A model generated the notes under the pieces. That model made no database searches and was not told the origin of the DNA. It was given only the letters and a program-made list of their open reading frames with translations. Shown piece by piece: positions 44,917 to 54,630 of a DNA stretch of 64,000 bases. Source of the DNA: Companilactobacillus kimchii DSM 13961 = JCM 10707 (lineage in GTDB: Bacteria; Bacillota; Bacilli; Lactobacillales; Lactobacillaceae). Made by a program: the position numbers and the translations under genes. Location: NCBI RefSeq assembly GCF_001435445.1, contig NZ_AZDH01000027.1:267545-331544 (forward strand), written 5' to 3'. How positions within the stretch are numbered: the stretch's first letter is position 1; the number at the start of each line of letters is the position of its first letter.

Positions 44917-46338
44917 ACCCAATACTAATAATACAAGAGATGCCACATAAATATTGTGCAATCCTGAAAAAAGAATTTGTCGCATTTTGGGCAAAAGTTG
45001 GTGTGGTAAGGAACTTGCTGTTTGTGGGTCGATCAGCTTATTCATCATATCAACTGAAATATTCTTATTTTCCGCTGCACCACGAGCTAAAGCAGTATTC
45101 AAGATAATTCCATATACAGAAACCATCATGGATTGACCAATAGTTCTCAATAAAGTATTGAAACTAGTTGCTACCCCAACGTTTTCTGGATCAACAACAG
45201 TTTGAGCTGTAACCGTTGTAGTAGTAATCGTTAGACCAAATCCTAATCCGGCTACTGCAGCTAAGCCACAGAAATAGATAAATGGCGTTGTTGGACCTGC
45301 CATCAAAAGCAATCCATTGGCAATAGCTAAGAAAAAGAGACTGATATAAATGACACGATTGGGTGCCATTTTTTTTATCAAAGTTCCGGCCCAGAATGAT
45401 CCAAAGATCCAAACAATTGAACTAGGTGTAACAGCAAATCCACCCATTGACGGACTCAAGCCAAGGATTCCTTGCATCCATGTAGGGATATAGGCTTCAA
45501 AACCAATCAAGAAGCCACTAACGATCAAGGCTAAGAAGTTCTGAATAACAAAAGTTTTATTCTTGAATAATTCCAACGGCAAAATTGGATCAGCAACGTG
45601 CTTCTCAACGTGAACAAATAAGAAAATAGAAATAATTGAAACAGCCGTTAAACCAATTGGTAAAAAGATATTGCTACTACCAATATTTTGTAAGGCCAAC
45701 ATTAATGGCAATAAGATCAAAATTAATAAGATAGTACCTACATAATCAATTCGTAATTTCTCATGCTCTCGTTTTTCTTCTTTAAAGAAGATCCAAATCA
45801 AGCTCATTGTCAACAAACCAACTGGTAAGTTGATTAAAAATACCCAGTGCCAACTCAATTTTTCAACGATAAAACCACCTAGTAAGGGAGCGATAATAGC
45901 AGCAATTCCCCAAGCTGATCCATTGAATCCTAATATCTTGGCACGTTTATCTAAGGGGTAAATATCAGCAATAATTGTAAAGGTTAATGGCTGAATAGCT
46001 CCTGAGCCAATTCCTTGAACCACACGTGCTAAGATCAAGGTCAACATTGAATTTGACATTGCACATAGTGTCGATCCAATAACAAATAGAACTAAACCAA
46101 TCATTAATACTGGTTTTCTACCGATTATATCGGATAATTTACCATAAATTGGTGTTGCTACAGCCGTCATTAATAAGTATATTGAGAAAACCCAGTTCAT
46201 TAAACTGACCCCATGTAAACTCCCAATAATAGTCGGCATAGCCGTTGAAACAATTGTACCCTCTATTGCAGTCATGAATGTGGCAATAAACACGGCGATC
46301 GTGACAATTACAACATTCGATTGATTCTTTTGTGTCAT
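44860..46338 (-). CDS. DHA2-family MFS multidrug exporter (EmrB/QacA-like)
   Basis: A 492-residue transporter with 14 predicted membrane helices. Motif D1-like FMTAIEGTIVSTAMPTI in TM1, motif A GKLSDIIGRKPV between TM2-3 and motif C-like GSAWGIAAIIAPLLGGFI in TM5 identify the DHA2 proton-drug antiporters. The substrate is unknown. Tail-to-tail overlap with the PAP2 gene. Confidence 0.9.
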   Translation of the reverse strand: MTQKNQSNVVIVTIAVFIATFMTAIEGTIVSTAMPTIIGSLHGVSLMNWVFSIYLLMTAVATPIYGKLSDIIGRKPVLMIGLVLFVIGSTLCAMSNSMLTLILARVVQGIGSGAIQPLTFTIIADIYPLDKRAKILGFNGSAWGIAAIIAPLLGGFIVEKLSWHWVFLINLPVGLLTMSLIWIFFKEEKREHEKLRIDYVGTILLILILLPLMLALQNIGSSNIFLPIGLTAVSIISIFLFVHVEKHVADPILPLELFKNKTFVIQNFLALIVSGFLIGFEAYIPTWMQGILGLSPSMGGFAVTPSSIVWIFGSFWAGTLIKKMAPNRVIYISLFFLAIANGLLLMAGPTTPFIYFCGLAAVAGLGFGLTITTTTVTAQTVVDPENVGVATSFNTLLRTIGQSMMVSVYGIILNTALARGAAENKNISVDMMNKLIDPQTASSLPHQLLPKMRQILFSGLHNIYVASLVLLVLGLILNAFELKNRKILGSEQ

Positions 46339-46356
46339 TTAAACAATTCCCTCCAT

Positions 46357-46402
46357 AAAAAAAGAGACCCTCCCTAAAGTTAAACTTTAAAGAACGCCTC
46401 TG
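46357..46402 (-). terminator. Terminator of metK
   Basis: Minus strand AGAGGCGTTCTTTAAAG / CTTTAGGGAGGGTCTCT stem with T7. Confidence 0.7.
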
Positions 46403-46413
46403 CTAATCATCGA

Positions 46414-47610
46414 TTAAATTTTCAAGAAACTCTTAATATCATCAACTTTATCAAGTTTTTCCCATGGTAAATCGATATCTGTACGTCCGAAGTGACCATA
46501 AGCAGCCGTCTTCTTATAAATTGGTCTTTGTAAATCAAGCATTTCTATGATACCTAGTGGACGTAAGTCAAAGAATTTATTGATAACTTCTTCAATTTGT
46601 TCTTCTGAAAAGTCACTAGTACCAAATGTATCAACATGAACTGATACAGGTCTGGCAACACCAATAGCATATGCAATTTGAATTTCAACCTTTTCAGCAA
46701 CGCCTGCTGCAACAAGGTTCTTTGCGATATATCTTGCAGCGTAACTTGCTGAACGATCAACTTTAGTAGCATCTTTACCAGAAAAAGCACCACCACCATG
46801 ACGAGCAAAGCCACCATAAGTATCCACGATAACTTTACGTCCTGTAAGTCCAGAATCTCCTTCTGGTCCACCGATAACAAAACGGCCGGTAGGATTGATC
46901 AAGATCTTAGTCTTGTCATCAATCATATTAGCTGGTACAACTTCGTCAATAACATATTTCTTAATATCTTTTTTGACTTGGTCCAAGCTAGCTTCAGCTT
47001 TGTGCTGTGTACTGATAACAATCGTATCAACACGAACTGGATGATCGTTGCCATCATATTCAATAGTTACTTGTGACTTAGCATCTGGCATCAAGTAATC
47101 AATTGTACCGTTCTTTCTAACTTCAGCTGTCTTTCTCATTAACTTATGAGCTAAAGAGATTGGTAAAGGCATGAATTCCTTTGTTTCATTTGTAGCGAAT
47201 CCAAAGACGAAACCTTGATCACCGGCACCAATTTGGTCCAATGGATCAACATCTTGATGATTATCACGTTGTTCAAGCGCATCATCAACACCTTGTGCAA
47301 TATCAGGAGATTGTTCATCTAGTGCTACCAATACGGCGCAACTATTACCGTCAAATCCTGGGTTAGAACCATCATAACCAATATCGGTAATGGTCTTACG
47401 AACAACGCTTTGAATATCAACATATGCGGAAGTTGATATTTCACCGACAACTAGGACTAAACCTGTTGTAACAGTTGTTTCGCATGCAACACGTGCATCT
47501 TTATCCTTTGCTAAAATAGCATCGAGAATTGCATCACTTATTTGATCAGCAACTTTATCTGGATGTCCTTCTGAAACTGATTCAGAAGTAAATAAATAAT
47601 TTTTTGACAT
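46414..47610 (-). CDS. metK: S-adenosylmethionine synthase
   Basis: A 398-residue SAM synthetase making AdoMet from methionine and ATP. Signatures: [18 protein letters not shown] at the N-terminus, [12 protein letters not shown] and [17 protein letters not shown]. Length is standard. The start ATG at 47610 lies just after the SMK box, which holds the ribosome-binding site. SAM binding to that RNA should block its own synthesis at translation. Confidence 0.98.
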   Translation of the reverse strand: MSKNYLFTSESVSEGHPDKVADQISDAILDAILAKDKDARVACETTVTTGLVLVVGEISTSAYVDIQSVVRKTITDIGYDGSNPGFDGNSCAVLVALDEQSPDIAQGVDDALEQRDNHQDVDPLDQIGAGDQGFVFGFATNETKEFMPLPISLAHKLMRKTAEVRKNGTIDYLMPDAKSQVTIEYDGNDHPVRVDTIVISTQHKAEASLDQVKKDIKKYVIDEVVPANMIDDKTKILINPTGRFVIGGPEGDSGLTGRKVIVDTYGGFARHGGGAFSGKDATKVDRSASYAARYIAKNLVAAGVAEKVEIQIAYAIGVARPVSVHVDTFGTSDFSEEQIEEVINKFFDLRPLGIIEMLDLQRPIYKKTAAYGHFGRTDIDLPWEKLDKVDDIKSFLKI

Positions 47611-47616
47611 AATTTT

Positions 47617-47683
47617 CTTTCCACCTTTTCGGTTACAGGGCCTCTCCTCGCAAAAAAAGGATCCCATCAGGAACCTTTTAATA
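47617..47683 (-). promoter_or_regulatory. SMK box (SAM-III) riboswitch of metK
   Basis: Minus strand shows AAGGTTCCTGATGGGATCC, a Gly/Cys-rich linker, then GAGGCCCTGTAACCGAAAAGGTGGAAAG directly before the metK ATG. The CTGTAACCGAAAnGG core and the GGTTCC anti-SD segment match the SMK element of Lactobacillales. SAM would stabilise pairing of the GGTGGA ribosome-binding site. Confidence 0.88.
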
Positions 47684-47779
47684 GGTTAACACAAAATTAG
47701 CTAGTTTTCATAAGAAATCAGCGATTGACGTTAAACTTTTCTTACATTAATATGATTTTATAAGTATTAAGGAGCTCAC

Positions 47780-48454
47780 ATGAACAATCTAAAATCTAAA
47801 AAAATATTAGCATCCCTTATTGAATTTATTAGTTATCATATTTTTCCATTTATTTTTATTTTTGTACATAATTTGAACAACTATACCATTCATGGTTTCC
47901 TAATTATCATGATTGCAATGGTGGCTCTATATAAGGAATATATTATTACTTTAAACCCTAATAAGTACTTCCATTTACTATATAGTGGCATTTATCTACT
48001 TTTGGCAATACTTTCAATACATTCACTCAATAAATTTGTTATTATTTTGGTCTTTGTACAATTAGTTTTCCTATATATGCTCAAATATTTACCAGATAAT
48101 TATCAGAACATTGCTTCACTAATCGAAGATTTCATCGTACCTAGTTTTATGTCCATAGCCTTAGCATTTACATACATGCATTTCATTTCCATTAATTTCG
48201 TAGTACCGCTACTATTGATTAACTTAGCATGTGTCTTAATCGATTATTTTGAAGGAACCAAATATGATTATCTACAGTTAATCGTTTTCTCTATTCTTTC
48301 ATTTATGCTTTTTATTTTAAATTATATTAGTATCTGGACAGCTTTTACTATTATTATCTTCGTTTTAGCCATGTCTCTTTTGAAAAAATATCAAAAATTT
48401 TCACAACCCAATCTTTTCTACCGTGTTATCGGTAATTTAATTTTAATCATCTAA
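47780..48454 (+). CDS. Hypothetical multi-pass membrane protein (224 aa)
   Basis: A 224-residue very hydrophobic protein with about seven membrane helices and short loops; it has few charged residues. The AAGGAG ribosome-binding site is well placed. No family recognised. It precedes an SdpI-like gene by 74 bases in the same direction, so the two may form an operon of membrane proteins. Confidence 0.65.
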   Translation: MNNLKSKKILASLIEFISYHIFPFIFIFVHNLNNYTIHGFLIIMIAMVALYKEYIITLNPNKYFHLLYSGIYLLLAILSIHSLNKFVIILVFVQLVFLYMLKYLPDNYQNIASLIEDFIVPSFMSIALAFTYMHFISINFVVPLLLINLACVLIDYFEGTKYDYLQLIVFSILSFMLFILNYISIWTAFTIIIFVLAMSLLKKYQKFSQPNLFYRVIGNLILII

Positions 48455-48528
48455 TTAGACATCACGTATGATACATATTTATCTTTAATCTTAATGGCTC
48501 AATCATCATATAATGATAGCAAAAAAGA

Positions 48529-49170
48529 TTGAAGGCCTTCATTATCAAAAAGATTACTCGTTTTAAATTAGAATCTATTTTAGCTATCTGGATCCCGATA
48601 CTAATTGCTACGCTTTTCTGGAATAAAATTCCAAATCGCTTGCCTACCCATTTTAACAGTCAAATGATTGCTGACAATTGGAACTCTAAACCAGTGGCTC
48701 TCATCACATTACCAATCATTTTGACAATTGTGCAACTATTCTTAATTATAATTGTCTCTAGAGATCCTAAAAATGAGAATATCCAGCCCTGGATTCAAAA
48801 AACAGTTTTTTCTATTATGCCGGTCCTTTCAGCAGTGATTCTTCTATTAACGGTTTTTGGTTCCTTCCCTTCGGTACTCCAAGCTAATTACGTAAACTTA
48901 ATCTTAGGAATCATTTTCATCATTCTTGGTATAACTTTAGGAAAAGTTCAATCAAACTACACCATTGGAATAAGGATTCCCTGGACCCTACACAGTAAAC
49001 AGAATTGGAATATGACCCATAAATTTGGTGAAAAAATCTATATTGTCGGTGGAATAATTATAATTATTGCTTCATTTATATCAATAAAACTAATTTTTAT
49101 CCCAACTATATTGGTAATTGTTCTAGCACCATGCATTTATTCTTACTTACTTCATAAAAAAGGTATTTGA
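48529..49170 (+). CDS. SdpI/DUF1648-family membrane protein
   Basis: A 213-residue protein with about six membrane helices. The N-terminal DUF1648 segment is clear (IWIPILIATLFWNKIPNRLPTHFNSQMIADNW). The SdpI signature follows (NYTIGIRIPWTLHSKQNWNMTHKFG). SdpI gives immunity to the SdpC toxin and signals in B. subtilis, but many homologues have unknown roles; no toxin gene is nearby. The start is TTG, because a stop lies just upstream and no ATG is available near the N-terminus; the ribosome-binding site is weak. Confidence 0.8.
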   Translation: MKAFIIKKITRFKLESILAIWIPILIATLFWNKIPNRLPTHFNSQMIADNWNSKPVALITLPIILTIVQLFLIIIVSRDPKNENIQPWIQKTVFSIMPVLSAVILLLTVFGSFPSVLQANYVNLILGIIFIILGITLGKVQSNYTIGIRIPWTLHSKQNWNMTHKFGEKIYIVGGIIIIIASFISIKLIFIPTILVIVLAPCIYSYLLHKKGI

Positions 49171-49203
49171 AATCATTCCATAATTATGGGATGATTTTTT
49201 TGT
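49171..49203 (+). terminator. Terminator of the SdpI-like gene
   Basis: AAATCATTCC-ATAATTAT-GGGATGATTTTTTT hairpin. Confidence 0.85.
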
Positions 49204-49210
49204 ACAAAAA

Positions 49211-49234
49211 AACATCTAACAAAGTTAGATGTTT
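49211..49234 (-). terminator. Terminator of the tRNA-Glu/Val operon
   Basis: AACATCTAAC-AAA-GTTAGATGTT hairpin; T-run on the minus strand. Confidence 0.8.
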
Positions 49235-49248
49235 AAAGGTTTTTGGTA

Positions 49249-49321
49249 TGGAGGATACAGGGATCGAACCTGTGACCTCCTGCTTGTAAGGCAGATGCTC
49301 TCCCAGCTGAGCTAATCCTCC
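49249..49321 (-). tRNA. tRNA-Val(TAC)
   Basis: A 73-nt tRNA with acceptor GGAGGAT/ATCCTCC, discriminator A, anticodon loop CTTACAA (TAC), T-arm GGTTCGATCC. Confidence 0.95.
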
Positions 49322-49325
49322 AAAA

Positions 49326-49397
49326 TGACCCGTACGAGATTTGAACTCATGTTACCGCCGTGAAAGGGCGGTGTCTTAACCACTTGACCAACGGGTC
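49326..49397 (-). tRNA. tRNA-Glu(TTC)
   Basis: A 72-nt tRNA with acceptor GACCCGT/ACGGGTC, discriminator A, anticodon loop CTTTCAC (TTC). It is four bases upstream of tRNA-Val, so one transcript. Confidence 0.95.
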
Positions 49398-49512
49398 ATA
49401 AATATTTATTTATGTATTGCTCTCTCAAGCACAAGAAATATAATACAATAATAATAAAGACGTTGCAAGAGGTTTTTTTAACTTTTTTGAAAAATTGGGA
49501 GGAATTTGAATT

Positions 49513-50136
49513 TTGGATATACAAAAGTACTTTGAAAGCGCGGAAACAATGGATTTGGCACAAGATATGTTAGGACATACTTTTACCTATGAATCTGATC
49601 AAGGAAAGTTCTCAGGTTTAATTGTAGAAACTGAGGCCTACTTAGGACCCATTGATATGGCAGCTCACAGCTATAATGGTCGTCACACTAAAGCTAATGA
49701 CCCACTCTATCAATCCGGCGGGACTATTTATATTTACTCAATTCATAGTTGGCTAGATATGGATATCAGCATCCAAAAAGCTGGTACGCCAAATGGTATC
49801 CTAATTAGAGGATTACAACCTCTAGAGGGTCTCGATCTGATGGAAAAGAATCGTAGCAAAACTGGTTTTGATGTTAGCAATGGACCTGCTAAGTGGATGG
49901 CAGCCTTTGGCATCAAAGATAAATCTTTATCTGGAACAGTTTTAAATGAGAATAATTTCAATTTTTCCGCAAAAAAAGTCCAGACTCCTCAAGAAATTCT
50001 AGCTACACCAAGAATCGGTGTAAAGAATAAAGAGCCTTGGACTTCAAAAAATATGCGTTTTATTGTAAAAGGAAATCCTTATGTATCTAAATTACCAAAG
50101 CGAGAAATGAATTTAGATACATACGGTTGGTTATAA
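49513..50136 (+). CDS. DNA-3-methyladenine glycosylase (AAG/MPG family)
   Basis: A 207-residue alkyladenine glycosylase that removes alkylated bases for base-excision repair. Family segments: ETEAYLGPIDMAAHSYNGRHTKAND (catalytic Glu), GGTIYIYSIHSWLDM and NGPAKWMAAFGI. The TTG start has a strong GGGAGGAA ribosome-binding site. It overlaps the convergent ATPase gene by six bases. Confidence 0.92.
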   Translation: MDIQKYFESAETMDLAQDMLGHTFTYESDQGKFSGLIVETEAYLGPIDMAAHSYNGRHTKANDPLYQSGGTIYIYSIHSWLDMDISIQKAGTPNGILIRGLQPLEGLDLMEKNRSKTGFDVSNGPAKWMAAFGIKDKSLSGTVLNENNFNFSAKKVQTPQEILATPRIGVKNKEPWTSKNMRFIVKGNPYVSKLPKREMNLDTYGWL

Positions 50137-51930
50137 TTTATCGCTTCTAGCACGAAGAGCATACAGAATAGCTACAGTATCAACCACTTCTTGAAGCATT
50201 GCGCCAATAATGGTTGGAATTAAACCAAATCCAGCTACTATCATCAAAGCAATACAAATGAAGATTCCGATTAATACCGCTTCTTTGGCAACTTTCATCG
50301 TATCATGAGCAATTTTAACGGCCGTGGTTACTTTGCTAAGATCATCTTGTAAAATAACTGCATCAGCTGATTCACTAGCAGCATTGGCGCCCTTATAACC
50401 CATCGCTATTCCAACATCAGCTAGAGCCAATGCTGGAGCATCGTTAACACCATCTCCAACCATTACAGTAGGATGATACTCTTTTCCTAAGCCTCTAATA
50501 ATTTTTACTTTATCAGCAGGTAAACTGGATGGAAATGCCTTTGTAATACCTACCTCTGAAGCAACCAATTCGGTTGCTTCTTTTTTGTCACCTGAAATCA
50601 TCAAAATATTACTAATACCAAAATTCTTTAAACCTTGAATTGTTGTTTTAGCCTCCGGTCTAATTTGATCCAACAAGCTGTACACACCTGCATATTCACC
50701 GTCAATTGAAACATAAACTCCTGATCCAGTCACTGAATCAACTTTTTCATCGGTTACGAATTCGGCTTGACCAACCTTAACTTCAATATCATCAATCTTT
50801 CCTACAATACCTTCAGCAGTTGTCTCTTTTAAATCAGTTACTGGTAATAATTCTAAGTTATGTTTTAAAGTAAAATCGACAATGGCCTTAGCCATAACAT
50901 GACTTGAATTTTGTTCTAAGGATGCAGCATAAACCATAACTTGTTCCTTACTAAAGCCATTGACTGACTTAAAACCATTAACAATTAATCTACCCTCCGT
51001 AATCGTTCCTGTCTTATCAAAGGCCACTGTTTTAGCAGAATTCAATTTTTCTAAGGCTGTTCCTGATTTAACAATAATTCCATTTCTACTTGTTCTACTC
51101 ATGCCAGAAACAAAGGCAATCGGTGCAGCCAAAATCAATGGACATGGTGAAGCTACTACTAAGACTTGAGCAATTCTAATTGGATCTTTAGAAATGTACC
51201 AAGCAATCCCAGCAATTACATAAGCAATTAATGTAAAAGGGACTGCATAACGATCAGCTAATCTAACAAAGTGAGCTGGATGTGTTTCTGACTCCTTAAC
51301 CAGTTTAACGATAGCTTGATACTCAGAATCAGCAGCCACTTTCTCGGCTCTAATTTTAAAAGGATTTTCTCCATTGATCGAACCAGACATAACATGTGAA
51401 TCTTTTCCGATTGTTACAGGAACCGATTCACCAGTCAAAGATGACTCATTTACTTCCGAAGTCCCGTCAAATACTACTCCATCAACTGGAACTTGCTCTT
51501 TAGGACGAATAAGCAACTCATCCCCAACTTTAACATCATCAATATCAATATCCTTAACTGTTTGATCAATAATGAGATGCGCTTGTGAAGGAGTATTATC
51601 TAAGAGTGATTTCAATTCACTTTTAGCCTTGTTAGCCGCATATTCCTCTAAAGAATCTCCACCTGTCAGCATTAATAGAACTATCCAACCAGCCCAATAT
51701 TGGCCCAACACGATTGTCGCTACTATTGCAGTAATTGCTAATAAATCGATTCCAAAATTCCCTGACTTAAGAACCTTTACCATATCCACAAACATGATCA
51801 AGGCCAATAATAATCCTAGAATACTAATTATCAATTGAGCATAACTAGGTAAATGAAAGATAAATTCCAATACCGCCGCAATAATCCCAATTGTTAGTGT
51901 TGCATACAATTTAATCTTATCGGAATTCAT
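50131..51930 (-). CDS. P1B-type heavy-metal-transporting ATPase with SPC motif
   Basis: A 599-residue P-type ATPase with no N-terminal metal-binding domain. The actuator TGES is at 166-169, phosphorylation motif DKTGTI at 305-310 and hinge GDGVND near 516. The intramembrane motif is SPCPL (261-265), not CPC, so copper is unlikely; SPC pumps export Fe(II), Co(II) or other divalent ions. The usual HP dipeptide of the N-domain is replaced by HV (NSSHVMAKAI). The last helix carries LQEVVDTVAILYALR in place of the HEGST typical of P1B-4. ATG 51930 follows GAGGGAGG. A Fur-type box lies upstream. Confidence 0.9.
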   Translation of the reverse strand: MNSDKIKLYATLTIGIIAAVLEFIFHLPSYAQLIISILGLLLALIMFVDMVKVLKSGNFGIDLLAITAIVATIVLGQYWAGWIVLLMLTGGDSLEEYAANKAKSELKSLLDNTPSQAHLIIDQTVKDIDIDDVKVGDELLIRPKEQVPVDGVVFDGTSEVNESSLTGESVPVTIGKDSHVMSGSINGENPFKIRAEKVAADSEYQAIVKLVKESETHPAHFVRLADRYAVPFTLIAYVIAGIAWYISKDPIRIAQVLVVASPCPLILAAPIAFVSGMSRTSRNGIIVKSGTALEKLNSAKTVAFDKTGTITEGRLIVNGFKSVNGFSKEQVMVYAASLEQNSSHVMAKAIVDFTLKHNLELLPVTDLKETTAEGIVGKIDDIEVKVGQAEFVTDEKVDSVTGSGVYVSIDGEYAGVYSLLDQIRPEAKTTIQGLKNFGISNILMISGDKKEATELVASEVGITKAFPSSLPADKVKIIRGLGKEYHPTVMVGDGVNDAPALALADVGIAMGYKGANAASESADAVILQDDLSKVTTAVKIAHDTMKVAKEAVLIGIFICIALMIVAGFGLIPTIIGAMLQEVVDTVAILYALRARSDKL

Positions 51931-52000
51931 AAAATCACGTCCTCCCTCGAAATACTTTTCATTAACATAATTATACAATTTCACAAATTATAAAAATAGT

Positions 52001-52042
52001 ATTTAGAGACATAATTTAGAATCATTCTCATTTAGATTCATT
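52001..52042 (-). promoter_or_regulatory. Fur-family-like box and 13-bp repeats upstream of the metal ATPase
   Basis: Three consecutive ATTTAGA-type repeats: ATTTAGAGACATA (52001), ATTTAGAATCATT (52014) and ATTTAGATTCATT (52030). On the minus strand 52016-52030 reads TGAGAAT-G-ATTCTAA, close to the 7-1-7 Fur consensus TGATAAT-n-ATTATCA. It is 70-110 bases upstream of the ATPase start. A Fur, PerR or related regulator is likely. Confidence 0.5.
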
Positions 52043-52100
52043 TATCAAACTATAAGTAAAACTATTATTAATCATAACGGCGTTATATCAGTGCATACCT

Positions 52101-52134
52101 AAAAGAGCTATCTATGCGCTAGATAGCTCTTTTT
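52101..52134. terminator. Terminator of the MFS-like gene (bidirectional)
   Basis: AAAAGAGCTATCT-ATGCGC-TAGATAGCTCTTTTT hairpin just downstream of the leftward 436-residue gene. Confidence 0.9.
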
Positions 52135-52142
52135 ATAATTTA

Positions 52143-53453
52143 TTATTCTTTTTCACGTGCAAAGTAAAACGTTACTGCGGCATAGATAAACACAATTGCC
52201 GTTATGAAAATATGAACTCGATACAAAACTGAGTTAGTTGGACCATCGGTAACATGACTATTAAAGAACCCCAATGCATTTATTTTTGCAAAATAACTAA
52301 TGAAATAAATTGTTGTCATATAAACTAACTGTTGTGATACATTCCCCACGCAAGAAAGTTGATACTTAATTAAAAAGGCTCTTTCAGAATCTAAATCAGG
52401 ATGATTATAAAGGGCATCATTTAAAATCCGATTATCTGTTCCCACAAAGATGGCACAAAGGAACAATCCAACAAAGTATGTAAAATTAAATAACGATAAA
52501 ATTAAACCAATTAAAAGTAATGGATATCTAAGTGACTGGTATTTCTTTAAGACAACTGGCCCCAATTCAAAACCAATTAAATAAATAGCATAAATCAACA
52601 TCAAAGAATTAAATCCAAATCTAACGGTACTGTCAAACACAGCATAAAGCATAACGTAATTCATGATTACTCCACGGTTGATAGCTACCAAACTTACAGG
52701 AAAAATCTTTTTATGAATATCGATTTGATAATATGCTAGGAAGAGAAATAGCATAATCGCTACTATACTGATGATCAGATCGAATGTCTGAGAAACAGCC
52801 TTTAACCTAGTGTAACGAATGATGAAGACTAACATGACTAAACTTGCTAAAACAATCAAGCTGAATAGTGAATTAACACGGAATTTCTGTTTAGTTTCAA
52901 TTCCTTGGTAAAAGGTCAAACGATGTGTAATATTCATCCCACCTACCATGGCGGCAAAGAATAAGAAAGCTAGTAAGACAAAGGATAGACTTAACATTTT
53001 AGTTTGAGTCGCAATCAATTGAACGGCAACCAATAATATCAAAGTCAAAATTACCGATAAAGTGTGCATCCGATTAAATTTGAACTCTTTATCCATTTTG
53101 CCTCGTGATCTAACTGTTAAGTAGTAAGGCCAGATCCAACTTGAAGCTAATCCTAATAGAATTCCTCCAATTATTCCAAAGACGGGATTACCCGCACCTA
53201 AAATACACAACGACCCTATGACTCCGAAGAAACTAGACATAGCCAACATAGTTGAAGCCGGTAATGTAATAAAAGTAGTCAATAACATTCCCAAGGCTCT
53301 AAATGTATATAGCATTAAGAACGGCAATGCATAGACAAATATATTTTTATTCTGATTGTACAAAGTTAAACAAAAAAAATACGGTATCGCAACTCCAGCA
53401 TTGGCCAATAGATCCAAAACACCTTCGTTAAAAACGTTTGTTATTCGTTTCAT
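52143..53453 (-). CDS. MFS-like 12-TM membrane protein
   Basis: A 436-residue protein with about 12 membrane helices. It has an MFS-type layout, with a cytoplasmic basic loop after TM4 (LTVRSRGKMDKEFKFNRMH) and a Gly-rich GGILLGLASSWIWPYYL segment, but no clear motif A. It is an uncharacterised transporter of the kind often seen in lactobacilli. It lies after the lysine operon, separated by a terminator, so a lysine-related role is not implied. Confidence 0.7.
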   Translation of the reverse strand: MKRITNVFNEGVLDLLANAGVAIPYFFCLTLYNQNKNIFVYALPFLMLYTFRALGMLLTTFITLPASTMLAMSSFFGVIGSLCILGAGNPVFGIIGGILLGLASSWIWPYYLTVRSRGKMDKEFKFNRMHTLSVILTLILLVAVQLIATQTKMLSLSFVLLAFLFFAAMVGGMNITHRLTFYQGIETKQKFRVNSLFSLIVLASLVMLVFIIRYTRLKAVSQTFDLIISIVAIMLFLFLAYYQIDIHKKIFPVSLVAINRGVIMNYVMLYAVFDSTVRFGFNSLMLIYAIYLIGFELGPVVLKKYQSLRYPLLLIGLILSLFNFTYFVGLFLCAIFVGTDNRILNDALYNHPDLDSERAFLIKYQLSCVGNVSQQLVYMTTIYFISYFAKINALGFFNSHVTDGPTNSVLYRVHIFITAIVFIYAAVTFYFAREKE

Positions 53454-53505
53454 TATTTTCTCACCCTAGTATTAATTGTCTTTGAATATTTTAACAGAAA
53501 TATCC

Positions 53506-53547
53506 AAAAAAAAATGGAACACAGCCTAAAATCTGCATTCCATTTTA
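53506..53547 (-). terminator. Terminator of the lysine operon
   Basis: Minus strand AAATGGAATGCAG / CTGTGTTCCATTT hairpin with a T9 run, right after asd. Confidence 0.88.
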
Positions 53548-53553
53548 AATTAA

Positions 53554-54612
53554 CTAATTATGGACTAAATTATCGGCAACCAAACGTTCAGCAATTTGCA
53601 CTGTATTCCAAGCTGCGCCCTTTAAAAGATTATCGGAAACAACCCACATGTTGAATGCACCCTTATTTTCCAAATCTGGACGAATACGTCCAACGTAAGT
53701 ATCACGCTTACCCACGGCATTGATTGGTTGTGGATAAATTTGATGCTTAGGATCATCTTCCAAAACGGCTCCCGGCGCTTGTCTGATCAGTTCTTGAATC
53801 TTTTCTGTCGTTGCGGACTTATCCTCAACTTCAATATAAATTGATTCACCATGACTGATTGGAACTGGTACTCTGACACAAGTAGCCGTGACTTTAATCT
53901 CAGGTGAATTCATATCGCCAAGCATAATTTTCTTAGTTTCATGAATCATTTTCCATTCTTCGTGAGAATATAAATTATCCTCTAAAACATCAATTTGCGG
54001 TAAAAGATTGAAGGCCAATGGATAGTGCTTTTCGTCACCTTTCGTGGGAAAAATATCGGCATGCATATCCTTACCATCCAAATAATCCTGTGCCTCTGAA
54101 TACAATTCGTTTAAAGCACTTTGGCCAGCACCACTAGCAGCTTGATAAGTTGAAACAATAATTTGCTTCAAACCAAAAGCTTTTCTAATCGGTTCTAGTG
54201 CTACCATCATTTGAATAGTTGAACAATTTGGATTAGCAATAATCCCATGATGATTATAAAGTGCAGCTTCATTTACCTCAGGAACTACCAATGGGACATC
54301 TTCTTCCATTCGAAAGGCACTTGTATTATCGACACAAACAGCTCCACGCTTAACAGCTTCAGGTAAGAATTTTTTAGAAACTGAACCACCAGCCGATGCT
54401 AAAACAATATCAACACCCTCAAATGATTCCGGTTTGGCCTCTTCAACCGTTACATCCTGCCCTTTAAATTGTAATTTCTTACCCGCAGAACGATATGACG
54501 CCAATAATTTTATCTTATTAACCGGAATAGTTGATTGCTCTAATTGTTGAATTAAACGTGTTCCAACGGCACCTGTGGCACCTAAAATAGCTACTGTATA
54601 TCCATCACTCAT
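53554..54612 (-). CDS. asd: Aspartate-semialdehyde dehydrogenase
   Basis: A 352-residue enzyme reducing aspartyl phosphate to aspartate semialdehyde with NADPH. GATGAVG at 11-17 binds NADP; the catalytic cysteine is C130 (NPNCSTIQ). ATG follows AAGGGATGAAG. It is the last gene of the lysine operon, 18 bases after patA. Confidence 0.96.
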   Translation of the reverse strand: MSDGYTVAILGATGAVGTRLIQQLEQSTIPVNKIKLLASYRSAGKKLQFKGQDVTVEEAKPESFEGVDIVLASAGGSVSKKFLPEAVKRGAVCVDNTSAFRMEEDVPLVVPEVNEAALYNHHGIIANPNCSTIQMMVALEPIRKAFGLKQIIVSTYQAASGAGQSALNELYSEAQDYLDGKDMHADIFPTKGDEKHYPLAFNLLPQIDVLEDNLYSHEEWKMIHETKKIMLGDMNSPEIKVTATCVRVPVPISHGESIYIEVEDKSATTEKIQELIRQAPGAVLEDDPKHQIYPQPINAVGKRDTYVGRIRPDLENKGAFNMWVVSDNLLKGAAWNTVQIAERLVADNLVHN

Positions 54613-54630
54613 AAATCTTCATCCCTTAAA

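Noticed and set aside
46554..46880. A 108-codon leftward frame in metK
   Set aside because: Out-of-frame shadow of metK, Leu/Val-rich from codon shift.
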